Part shown: positions 21,611 to 29,450 of the stretch, piece by piece
Layout: each line of letters opens with the position of its first letter
Position numbering within the stretch: the first letter of the stretch is position 1
Assembly: GCA_948560265.1 (NCBI GenBank)
Contig: CAOXTD010000010.1
Span: 1 to 29,450 of the forward strand
From: an uncultured Clostridia bacterium
GTDB lineage: Bacteria > Bacillota > Clostridia > TANB77 > CAG-508
Length of the DNA: 29,450 bases
Direction of reading: 5' to 3'
The notes under the pieces: model-generated
The model's database searches: none
Told to the model about the DNA's origin: nothing
The model's input: only the letters and a program-made list of their open reading frames with translations
Program-made: the position numbers and the translations under genes

Positions 21611-24600
21611 ATGAACAAATTATTACATGTTGGTTTAGATGTAGGTTCTACCACTGTAAAAATCGTTATTATGGACGAAAACTTAAACGAAATATATTCT
21701 GACTATCAAAGACACTTTTCTGATACCAAAAACACAGTATGTAAAGTATTAGAAGATTTAGCTAACAATTATATAGATTATGAATTTAGCATTGCTTTAA
21801 CTGGTTCTGGTGCAATGAGCGCTGCTAAGTTTTTAGATTTGCCTTTTATCCAAGAAGTAGTTTCTTGTAAACGTAGCGTTGAAAAGTACATTCCTGAGAC
21901 AGATGTTGTAATTGAGCTTGGCGGAGAAGATGCCAAAATTATTTACTTTGATAAATCTATTGAGCAACGTATGAATGGAACTTGTGCGGGTGGTACAGGT
22001 GCTTTTATAGACCAAATGGCTTCTTTATTACATACAGACCCAACTGGTCTTAATGAACTTGCCAAAAATCATAAAATGCTTTACCCTATTGCCTCTCGTT
22101 GTGGCGTTTTTGCAAAAACAGATGTACAACCTCTTTTAAATGAAGGTGCTGCAAAAGAGGATATTGCTGCCTCTATTTTTCAAGCTGTTGTCAATCAAAC
22201 CATTAGTGGTTTAGCTTGTGGAAGACCTATTCGTGGTAATGTTGCTTTTTTAGGTGGTCCTTTAAATTATTTATCCGAACTTCGCAATCGATTTATTGAA
22301 ACTTTGCATTTAACAGACGAGCAAATTATTATCCCAGAAGAAGCTCATTTGCTAGTTGCGAAGGGCGCCGCTTTGGATTCTATTTATTCTAGTCATCCAA
22401 TTACAGTAGAAAAATTGAGAGCAAAAATAGAAATGTTAAAAGTGTCTCATGATGATACTTCACACCCTTTATCCCCTCTATTTTCTATTGACGCAGAATA
22501 TCAGGAATTTAAAGAAAGACATAATAAAGAAACCGTCAAAAAAGGTGATTTGAAAACTTATGAAGGTGACTGTTTTGTAGGAATTGACGCAGGTTCTACC
22601 ACCACAAAGTTAGTCGTAATTGATCGTGAAGGTACACTTCTTTACTCTTTATACAGCAGTAATGAAGGAAATCCTTTACAAAGTGTTATTAATATGCTCA
22701 AAAAATTATACGCCGAAAAACCTGAAAAAGCGGTAATTCGTTATAGCGGTGTTACAGGATATGGAGAAAAATTAATTCAGTCTGCTTTAAATGTAGACTT
22801 AAATGAAATTGAAACCATTGCCCATTACACTGCTGCTAAACAATTTATGCCTAATGTTACTAGCATTGTAGATATTGGTGGTCAAGATATGAAATATATC
22901 CGCATGAAAAAAGGCGCTATTGATAATATCATGTTAAACGAAGCTTGTTCTTCTGGTTGTGGTTCTTTTATTGAAACCTTTGCTAAGAGCTTGAACTTAT
23001 CCATTGAAGAATTTGTTAACTCTGCTTTAGAAGCTAGAAGACCAGTAGATTTAGGTTCCCGTTGTACAGTATTTATGAATTCTAAAATCAAGCAAGCACA
23101 AAAAGAAGGTTATAGTGTTGGAGATATTTCGGCAGGGCTTTCTTATTCTGTGATTAAAAATGCCATTCAAAAGGTAATGAAAGTAAGAGATGTTAAGAGT
23201 TTAGGCGCTCATATTGTGGTACAAGGTGGTACTTTCTATAATGACGCAGTTTTACGTGCTTTTGAATTAATTGTTGGTAGAAATGTGGTAAGACCTGATA
23301 TTGCAGGTTTGATGGGTGCTTATGGTGTTGCGCTTCTTTCGAAAGAGCAATATGAAGCAAACTTAGATATGGAATATGTATCAACACTTGCTGATTTAGA
23401 AAGCTTAGATAAATTAGAGATTCGTATTTCACATGTTCGTTGTAATGGTTGTGAAAATCATTGTTTATTGACCATTAATCAATTTAGCAATGGTTCTAAA
23501 TACATTTCTGGAAATCGTTGTGAAAAAGGTGCAGGTAACGTAGGAGAACACAAAGATTTACCTAACATTATGAAATATAAATATGAAAGACTATTTGGTT
23601 ATACTCCTTTAGAAGAAAAAGATGCGCCTCGTGGAACCATTGGTATTCCTAGAGTTTTAAATATGTATGAAGATTACCCTTTCTGGTTTACTTTCTTAAC
23701 AAATTTAGGCTTCCGTGTAGTGCTATCAGAAAAGAGTAATCGTAAAACTTATGAAAAAGGTATGGAAAGTATGCCTTCTGAGTCTGTTTGCTTCCCTGCC
23801 AAACTTTCTCATGGTCATATTATTGGATTAATTAAACAAGGGGTAAAAACAATCTTTTATCCTTGTATGCCATATTCTAGAAAAGAATATGAAAAAGCAG
23901 ATAACCATTATAATTGCCCTATCGTCATTTCTTATTCTGAAGTATTGAAAAATAATGTGGAAGAATTAAAAGAAAAAGATATCAAATTCTTAAATCCTTT
24001 CTTACCTTTTGAGCCAAAGACTTTAGCAGAAGCGATTTTGGAATTACCTGAATTTGAAGAATATCACTTTACAAAAAAGGAATTGCTTGAAGCTGCTGGG
24101 AAAGCTGAGGCAGAATATCAACACTTTAAAGAAGATATCCGCAAAAAAGGACAAGAAGTGTTAGATTTCATAGAAACAAATAATGTCAAAGGTATCGTTT
24201 TGGCTGGTCGTCCTTATCATACAGACCCTGAAGTAAATCATGGTATCGATACTTTAATCACAAGTCTTGGACTTTGTGTTTTAACAGAAGATTCTATTTC
24301 TAATCAAACACAGGTAAAACGTCCTATTCGTGTAGTAGACCAATGGGTATATCATGCAAGACTTTATGCTGCAGCTGATTTTGTGGGAAAACACCCTAAT
24401 TTGGAATTAGTGCAATTAAATTCATTTGGTTGTGGTGTAGATGCTGTTACTACTGACCAAGTAGAGGAAATTTTAAGTAGCTTTGGTAAAATGTACACTT
24501 TAATTAAAATAGATGAAATTAATAATTTGGGTGCTGTTCGTATTCGTATTCGCTCATTACTTGCTAGTATGAATAAACGTGCTTTAAATCAAGAACTACA

Positions 24601-25939
24601 GCAAGGTGACGGGAATTACGAACAACATAAAGAAATCTTTACCAAAGAAATGAAAAAAGATTATACTATTTTAATTCCACAAATGGCACCTATTCATTTT
24701 GACTTAATAGAATCTGCTGTGGCTGCCTCTGGTTATCATGTGGAACTCTTAAGAGAATGTACACCACATACCGTAGAAACTGGTTTAAAATATGTCAATA
24801 ATGATGCTTGCTATCCTTCTATATTAACAACTGGACAGATGATAGAGGCATTAGAGTCTGGAAAATATGACTTAAATAAAACTGCTTTAATTATGTCACA
24901 AACTGGTGGTGGTTGTAGAGCAACTAACTATATTGGATTTATCCGCAAAGCCTTAAAAGACGCTGGATTTCCAAATATTCCAGTTATCTCTTTCAATGTG
25001 GTAGGTATGGAAAAAATGCCTGGATTTAAACTTACGCTTCCTTTAATTGAAAGATTATTAAAAGTAGTTGTTTATGCGGATTTATTACAAAAGATGCTTA
25101 CCAAGAATAGAGCATATGAAGTACATAAAGGAGAAACCAAAGCACTATTTGATGAATGGATGGCAAAATGTAAAAAGTTAATTGAGAAATCTACTTTGAA
25201 GGAATTTAAAGCTAGTATTTATGAAATCGTAAATGATTTTGAAAAAATAGAATTAGATACTTCAGTAGAAAAACCTAAGGTTGGTATTGTAGGAGAAGTT
25301 TTGATTAAATATCACCCTTTTGGCAATAACTTTGTAGCTGACAAATTAGAAGAAGAAGGTGCAGAAGTAATTCTTCCTGATTTTATGGGATTTATCAAAT
25401 TTATTGCTACTCATAAAATTACTTTTAATCAATTAATTAAGACCAATAAGATGTCTTCTAAGTTATTTAAAGCAGCTATTAAGTTAATTGACATTTTAGA
25501 AAAAGACGTGATTATCGCACTTAAAAATTCTAAAAAGGGATATTTACTGCCTTGCAATATCTTTGAATTAGAAACTAAAGTAAAGGATGTATTGTCAATT
25601 GGAAATCAAACTGGTGAGGGTTGGTTCTTAACAGCTGAAATGATAGAATATATTGAACATGGCATTCCAAATATTGTTTGTGTACAACCATTTGCTTGTT
25701 TGCCAAACCATGTTGTAGGAAAAGGCGTTATCAAAACCATCCGTGGCTTATATCCTGAGGCAAATATTTCACCGATCGATTATGACCCTGGTGCTAGCGA
25801 AGCTAACCAAACGAATAGAATCAAGTTATTGATGACCGTTGCTAAGGATAATTTAGTGAAACAGCAAAAGGAAAGAAAATTCTTGGAAAAAGAATTTTCT
25901 GCTAGTGTTTCTGCTGATAAAGAAAGGATTAAAAAATAA
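21611..25939 (+). CDS. fused 2-hydroxyacyl-CoA dehydratase activase (BcrAD/BadFG) and dehydratase-like protein
   Basis: Two ASKHA-fold activase domains are followed by dehydratase-type domains. Domain 1 (about 5-265) has GLDVGSTTVK, the cluster-ligand Cys125 (NGTCAGGTGAF) and Cys164 (SRCGVF). Domain 2 (about 322-580) has GIDAGSTTTK, IGGQDMKYI, Cys446/Cys450 (ACSSGCGSF) and Cys485 (SRCTVF). A Cys-rich DUF2229 part follows (C611, C614, C618, C637). The C-terminal half resembles HgdB/BcrBC dehydratase subunits (GGGCRATNYIGFIRKAL). HgdC-type activases use ATP and a [4Fe-4S] cluster between two subunits to fire an electron into the dehydratase. The 1442-residue fusion is a recurring gut-clostridial form of unknown substrate. 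The RBS AAGGAG lies an unusually long 13 bases from the ATG. Confidence 0.92.
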   Translation: MNKLLHVGLDVGSTTVKIVIMDENLNEIYSDYQRHFSDTKNTVCKVLEDLANNYIDYEFSIALTGSGAMSAAKFLDLPFIQEVVSCKRSVEKYIPETDVVIELGGEDAKIIYFDKSIEQRMNGTCAGGTGAFIDQMASLLHTDPTGLNELAKNHKMLYPIASRCGVFAKTDVQPLLNEGAAKEDIAASIFQAVVNQTISGLACGRPIRGNVAFLGGPLNYLSELRNRFIETLHLTDEQIIIPEEAHLLVAKGAALDSIYSSHPITVEKLRAKIEMLKVSHDDTSHPLSPLFSIDAEYQEFKERHNKETVKKGDLKTYEGDCFVGIDAGSTTTKLVVIDREGTLLYSLYSSNEGNPLQSVINMLKKLYAEKPEKAVIRYSGVTGYGEKLIQSALNVDLNEIETIAHYTAAKQFMPNVTSIVDIGGQDMKYIRMKKGAIDNIMLNEACSSGCGSFIETFAKSLNLSIEEFVNSALEARRPVDLGSRCTVFMNSKIKQAQKEGYSVGDISAGLSYSVIKNAIQKVMKVRDVKSLGAHIVVQGGTFYNDAVLRAFELIVGRNVVRPDIAGLMGAYGVALLSKEQYEANLDMEYVSTLADLESLDKLEIRISHVRCNGCENHCLLTINQFSNGSKYISGNRCEKGAGNVGEHKDLPNIMKYKYERLFGYTPLEEKDAPRGTIGIPRVLNMYEDYPFWFTFLTNLGFRVVLSEKSNRKTYEKGMESMPSESVCFPAKLSHGHIIGLIKQGVKTIFYPCMPYSRKEYEKADNHYNCPIVISYSEVLKNNVEELKEKDIKFLNPFLPFEPKTLAEAILELPEFEEYHFTKKELLEAAGKAEAEYQHFKEDIRKKGQEVLDFIETNNVKGIVLAGRPYHTDPEVNHGIDTLITSLGLCVLTEDSISNQTQVKRPIRVVDQWVYHARLYAAADFVGKHPNLELVQLNSFGCGVDAVTTDQVEEILSSFGKMYTLIKIDEINNLGAVRIRIRSLLASMNKRALNQELQQGDGNYEQHKEIFTKEMKKDYTILIPQMAPIHFDLIESAVAASGYHVELLRECTPHTVETGLKYVNNDACYPSILTTGQMIEALESGKYDLNKTALIMSQTGGGCRATNYIGFIRKALKDAGFPNIPVISFNVVGMEKMPGFKLTLPLIERLLKVVVYADLLQKMLTKNRAYEVHKGETKALFDEWMAKCKKLIEKSTLKEFKASIYEIVNDFEKIELDTSVEKPKVGIVGEVLIKYHPFGNNFVADKLEEEGAEVILPDFMGFIKFIATHKITFNQLIKTNKMSSKLFKAAIKLIDILEKDVIIALKNSKKGYLLPCNIFELETKVKDVLSIGNQTGEGWFLTAEMIEYIEHGIPNIVCVQPFACLPNHVVGKGVIKTIRGLYPEANISPIDYDPGASEANQTNRIKLLMTVAKDNLVKQQKERKFLEKEFSASVSADKERIKK

Positions 25940-25968
25940 AGGGAGAATAAATAAAAAAGGAGTAATAT

Positions 25969-26904
25969 ATGAAAAAAGTATCACTTGTTATACCAATGTA
26001 CTATGAAGAAGAAGTGGCTGAAGAATGTTATAATAGAGTAACAAAAGTCTTATCCTCTTTACAAGATTATACTTATGAAATTGTTTTTATTAATGATGGT
26101 AGCAAAGATAAAACACTTGAAATACTAGAAGGAATTGCTAAAAAAGATACTAATATAAAAGTAATCTCTTTTGCTCGCAATTTTGGACATCAATGTGCTG
26201 TAACGGCAGGACTTCAATTTGTAACTGGTGATGCTATTGTCATTATTGATGCAGACCTTCAAGATCCACCTGAGCTAATTCCTGATATGCTTAAATTATG
26301 GGAAAATGGAAATGAAGTAATTTATGGAAAACGTAAGACTCGTGATGGAGAATCTAAATTTAAGTTGTTAACAGCTAAAATGTTCTATCAAACTTTAAAT
26401 GCTTTATCAGATGTTGATATTCCTAAAGATACGGGTGACTTTAGATTAGTAGATAAAAAAGTAGTAGATGTAATTAATTCTTTACCTGAACACAACAAAT
26501 TCTTAAGGGGCTTATTTAGTTGGGTTGGCTTTAAACAAACCCCTTTTGAATATGAACGTAAAGAGAGATTTGCAGGAAAAACAAAATATCCATTAAAGAA
26601 GATGCTAAAATTAGCGTCTGATGGAATTATTAGCTTTTCTACAAAACCTCTAAAAATTGTAGGAGGTCTTGGCATTCTTTCTATGGCAATCTCTTTACTC
26701 GTTTTAATTTATGCTATTTTATCTTTTATTTTCCATTGGCATAATCTAACTGCTGGTTGGACTTCTTTAATGGTGACTATGACATTCTTAAGTGGTATTA
26801 TTTTAATTTCACTTTGGATGATAGGAGAATATATTGCTAGAATTTATGATGAAGTAAAGCAAAGACCTCAATATATTATTGATAGAAAAATTAATATCGA
26901 TTAA
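25969..26904 (+). CDS. polyprenyl-phosphate glycosyltransferase (GT2, GtrB/DPM1-like)
   Basis: This GT2 enzyme probably transfers a sugar from a nucleotide donor to undecaprenyl phosphate on the inner face of the membrane. The N-terminal domain has SLVIPMYYEE, INDGSKDKT, FARNFGHQ and the metal-binding DADLQDPPE (94-102). Two transmembrane helices near the end (about 228-250 and 262-285) place it in the GtrB/ArnC/YkcC class. Length 311 residues. The RBS AAGGAG lies before the ATG, 29 bases past the previous gene. The next gene is a GT39-like membrane glycosyltransferase that could use the lipid-linked sugar outside. Confidence 0.92.
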   Translation: MKKVSLVIPMYYEEEVAEECYNRVTKVLSSLQDYTYEIVFINDGSKDKTLEILEGIAKKDTNIKVISFARNFGHQCAVTAGLQFVTGDAIVIIDADLQDPPELIPDMLKLWENGNEVIYGKRKTRDGESKFKLLTAKMFYQTLNALSDVDIPKDTGDFRLVDKKVVDVINSLPEHNKFLRGLFSWVGFKQTPFEYERKERFAGKTKYPLKKMLKLASDGIISFSTKPLKIVGGLGILSMAISLLVLIYAILSFIFHWHNLTAGWTSLMVTMTFLSGIILISLWMIGEYIARIYDEVKQRPQYIIDRKINID

Positions 26905-26927
26905 TAATAAAAATATAGGAGCTTTAT

Positions 26928-28388
26928 ATGTATTCAAAAATTAAACTTTATTGGAAATCACATTATTTGTCTATTCTTATTTTTATAGGAATCATTCTTG
27001 TGATTTCCCCTTTTATTTTATCTAGAAATCTAAATAACTTAGATGAAATTTGGAATTATAATTTTGCTAGAAATGTTGCTGATGGATTAGTCCCTTACCG
27101 AGACTTTAATATGGTACAAACACCTTTACTCCCTTTAATAGCAGGACTAATGCTAAAATTATTTGGCAATGAATTAATTGTTATGAGAGTATTAGCCATT
27201 TTATTAATTGCTAGCATTTTCTTTATGATTTATAAAATATTAAAACTTCTAAAAATCAATACTTTATACAACTTGCTTTTTTTACTATTATTGTTTTTAC
27301 TTTTCAAGCAGCATATTTGTATTGATTATAATTTTGCTTTACTATTTTTGACACTTATCTTAATTTATTTAGAGTTAAAAACTTGGCAGAAAATTAATTT
27401 ATCTGATGATTACGGAGCAATCTATTTTAAACAACATATTTTTTACTATTTTAAAATTGGCTTTATTTGTGGGTGTTGTATATTACTAAAACAAACTACT
27501 GGTGTACTGATTAGCTTTGCAAGTGTAATATTTCCAATTTTCTTTTGTAAAAATAAAATAGATTTTAAAAGTTATGTTAAATCTTCTAGCATAAAAATAT
27601 TAGGAATATTAATACCAATCATTCTTTTAATACTTTATTTAATTTTGAACCATGCTTTAGATAACTTTATAGACTACACCATTTTAGGAATAAAAACATT
27701 TAGTAATTCTATTTCTTATACTACTTTAATTTCTTCTCAAAATATAGTAATTAAATTATTAAGTATAGGATTACCTGTTTTCATTTTAGTTAGCTTAATT
27801 TATATGATTAGAAAAAAATCAAAAAATTTATATGGTTTTTATGCATATGGTATTGCTTCTTTAATAGTAATTTATCCGATATCTGATCATATTCATTTTT
27901 TAATTGGCATAACTCCATTATTAACTTTATTAGCATATTTTTTATTACAATCCATAACTCATTTTTTAGAAAATAAAAAAGGTATGCAAGAAAAAAATAA
28001 CAAGTTAAAATTCATTCTAAAGCTGAAATTATATTTAGGTGAATTTCTAAAACCTCTAATTGAACTTTCTCTAATTTGTTATATAATTGCTTCTTGCTGT
28101 TTATTATATAATTATTTTAATAATCCAGAAAAGGAACACGCCATAAATCATTATCAATATATTCCTATTTCTGAACAATTGTTAAATAAAATAAATGATA
28201 TTAATAATTTTATTTTATTCGATAATTCTAAAACATATATTTTAGATTCTGAAGCTGCAATTTATATGATTGCTTTAAACAAATATAATAAAAATTTTGA
28301 TATGTTTTTAAAAGGTAACTTAGAAAGGAGAATTTGGGCAAATAGAAAAAATAAATCAATTAGAAAAAGGAACAAAAATATTAATTAA
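26928..28388 (+). CDS. GT39/PMT_2-like multi-pass glycosyltransferase, C-terminus frameshifted
   Basis: About ten hydrophobic segments and an acidic pair in the first outer loop (LNNLDEIWNYNFARNVADG, Asp39-Glu40) mark a GT-C glycosyltransferase of the Dol-P-Man-mannosyltransferase type, which takes sugar from a polyprenyl carrier and adds it to a protein or glycan outside the cell. It follows the GtrB-like gene after 23 bases with an AGGAGC RBS. The last 20 residues (ERRIWANRKNKSIRKRNKNI) are of abnormal basic composition. A +1-shifted frame from 28327 to 28500 continues with a normal-looking C-terminus (see next entry). So the reading frame in this copy is disrupted near 28323-28329. Confidence 0.85.
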   Translation: MYSKIKLYWKSHYLSILIFIGIILVISPFILSRNLNNLDEIWNYNFARNVADGLVPYRDFNMVQTPLLPLIAGLMLKLFGNELIVMRVLAILLIASIFFMIYKILKLLKINTLYNLLFLLLLFLLFKQHICIDYNFALLFLTLILIYLELKTWQKINLSDDYGAIYFKQHIFYYFKIGFICGCCILLKQTTGVLISFASVIFPIFFCKNKIDFKSYVKSSSIKILGILIPIILLILYLILNHALDNFIDYTILGIKTFSNSISYTTLISSQNIVIKLLSIGLPVFILVSLIYMIRKKSKNLYGFYAYGIASLIVIYPISDHIHFLIGITPLLTLLAYFLLQSITHFLENKKGMQEKNNKLKFILKLKLYLGEFLKPLIELSLICYIIASCCLLYNYFNNPEKEHAINHYQYIPISEQLLNKINDINNFILFDNSKTYILDSEAAIYMIALNKYNKNFDMFLKGNLERRIWANRKNKSIRKRNKNIN

Positions 28389-28500
28389 AAATGATCAATA
28401 TAAATTAAATTGGCAAACACCTTTAGAGGTAATTTCCTATATAAAAAATAATTTTAATAAAATTGGTGAAGTAAATATTTTTGATATCTATGAAATTTAG
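28327..28500 (+). pseudogene. displaced C-terminal part of the GT39-like gene
   Basis: In the frame starting GGA at 28327, 57 codons without a stop encode GEFGQIEKINQLEKGTKILI then KNDQYKLNWQTPLEVISYIK and finally NNFNKIGEVNIFDIYEI, ending in TAG at 28498-28500 directly before a terminator. Removing one A from GAAAGGAG at 28323-28330 joins it to the upstream gene as ...NLEGEFGQIEK. The tail looks like the usual soluble end of this family. Confidence 0.75.
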
Positions 28501-28511
28501 TCTTTTATCTT

Positions 28512-28546
28512 AGATAGTAATTTCAAAAATTACTATCTTTTTTTTC
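28512..28546 (+). terminator. terminator of the glycosyltransferase operon
   Basis: AGATAGTAATTT (28512-28523) and AAATTACTATCT (28527-28538) form a perfect 12-bp stem with a CAA loop followed by a run of eight T. It lies 11 bases after the restored stop at 28500, which supports the longer reading of the gene. Confidence 0.88.
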
Positions 28547-28549
28547 TAT

Positions 28550-29450
28550 TTTATATTTCCATTTTTTTCCTGATTTTTTTATATTCCTTTCTGTTACATA
28601 ACATCTCATTTTTCTATTTTTTATAACATAAATTTTTTCAGAGGAGTTCTTGAATATCTGTGTCAAATTGTCATTTTCCTTATGTTTTCTTTTATCAACA
28701 CGTTCTAAGCGTTTTCGAGAGTTGAACTCCAATTCAGTTTTATGTATACTATTTTTCTCTTTTTGAAATTTTTAAGTATTTTCACCTCTTTTGTTTATTC
28801 CGCAATACTTTCAGGTCTTATTTTTGTCTTCTATTTTGAACTTTTCTATGTAATTTTAATAGTTTCTATCATTTTTATGAGGATTTTAGCTCTCTTTTTA
28901 TCCAGTCTCATGTTTCTATATCTGTCTTTTTGTCATGCATATTCACTTTATAATATCTTCTCTACTCCTTCAGCTTACCATGGTCGTCTTTCTTCTTTTT
29001 TTCTTCCCCATTCATTACGTTTATTCTTATTCTATTCAATTGCTACTTTTATTTTCATCTCACTTTTACATTTCTTATTCTATAATTTTTTTCATAATAA
29101 TATATTTCAATTTCTTTTATAAATTATTTTAACTTTCATTTTTTTATTTCTTATTTTTTGTTTTCTTTCTTTTTCTTAAATTCTTTTTCTCTCTTTTTTT
29201 CATTTTTATTTTTCAATAATCTCAAAAATAAATTTTTACATTTTCTATTTTTATTCTTCATCTTTTAAAAAATTTTTCTATTTGCATTTTTAATTTTAAT
29301 TTTTTTATTCTCAGTTTTTTAAATTTATTTTTTCTATTTTTTATTTTTCACTTTTTTATTTTCTAAAATTAATCTTCTATTTTTATTTTCTATTTTGTTT
29401 TTCAAATTACTTTTTTCATTTTCATTTTATATTTCATTTCTTAAATTACT
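28550..29450. other. 900-base non-coding, pyrimidine-biased low-complexity region
   Basis: I see no credible gene. The plus strand is mostly T with some C; by hand count only 4 G occur in 29101-29450. Short words like TTTTTATTTTCTA recur without exact periodicity. Open frames on the plus strand (28742-29122, 28935-29132) are extremely hydrophobic simply because of the T/C composition and lack RBSs. A TTG-initiated 69-codon minus frame at 28732-28523 overlaps the terminator and is Lys-rich for the same compositional reason. Confidence 0.7.

Noticed and set aside
28523..28732. 69-codon minus-strand frame, Lys/Arg-rich
   Set aside because: Starts with TTG without a convincing RBS, overlaps the operon terminator, and its composition reflects the purine-rich strand.
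28742..29132. Plus-strand frames encoding very hydrophobic proteins
   Set aside because: No RBS; the hydrophobic residues follow from the T/C-rich sequence, and the frames sit in the low-complexity tract.
1..29450. Template repeat, reverse transcriptase, CRISPR array, tRNA or rRNA genes
   Set aside because: Looked for on both strands by eye; no near-copy of the variable region, no RT motifs in any frame, no regularly spaced repeats, and no tRNA- or rRNA-like sequence were found.

Overview
The window is about 29 kb of AT-rich DNA (genes near 30% GC) from a Clostridia-type, endospore-forming Firmicute. The sporulation genes spoVS, spoIIR, spmA/spmB and ytfJ (gerW), together with an AbrB regulator and Firmicute-style gene neighbourhoods (rny-ymdB-spoVS, walJ-rlmH, trmN6/rsmI divergent from abrB, recA-recX, scpA-ytfI-ytfJ), point to this group. 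I see no rRNA, tRNA, CRISPR array, phage or plasmid genes. Most of the backbone is housekeeping, with unusual islands between the conserved blocks.

Layout. 1-36 is the first codons of a minus-strand gene that leaves the window. 150-430 is a regulatory stretch with a terminator hairpin. 432-1748 is a D,D-carboxypeptidase. It converges, across a large GTCCCC-type palindrome, on the minus-strand block recA-recX-scpA-ytfI(DUF2953)-ytfJ (5690 to 1866). recA has a strong promoter with a LexA-like box. A second palindromic element lies at 5835-5994, followed by a lone oligopeptide-binding-type protein (7589 to 5997). spoVS, ymdB and rny follow on the minus strand. A 110-codon plus-strand gene of about 48% GC, with its own promoter and terminator, is inserted between ymdB and rny.

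11355-12440 (minus) encodes a prepilin-like, surface-type protein. Its DUF6273/C-type-lectin-like end is abruptly GC-rich (about 54%) and rich in NNC codons. This is the signature of a variable region diversified by a diversity-generating retroelement (DGR), although no reverse transcriptase or template repeat is in the window. Next are an unknown 171-residue protein, then spoIIR (with a sigma-F-like promoter), murA, walJ and rlmH on the plus strand.

Between rlmH and spmB lies a compact unannotated locus: a candidate structured RNA closed by a perfect 14-bp stem (16711-16874, plus) facing a 43-residue membrane peptide gene with its own promoter and RBS (17021 to 16890, minus). The arrangement resembles type I toxin-antitoxin loci. 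Then come spmA/spmB (minus), abrB (plus), rsmI and trmN6 (minus), an unannotated 53-residue basic peptide (plus), and a GerMN-domain protein (minus).

The right part holds a 1442-residue fused 2-hydroxyacyl-CoA dehydratase activase and dehydratase-like protein. It is followed by a lipid-linked sugar pair: a GtrB/DPM1-like glycosyltransferase and a GT39-like membrane glycosyltransferase whose C-terminus is cut off by a one-base frameshift. The last 900 bases are non-coding and strongly pyrimidine-biased on the plus strand, with only 4 G in the final 350 bases.
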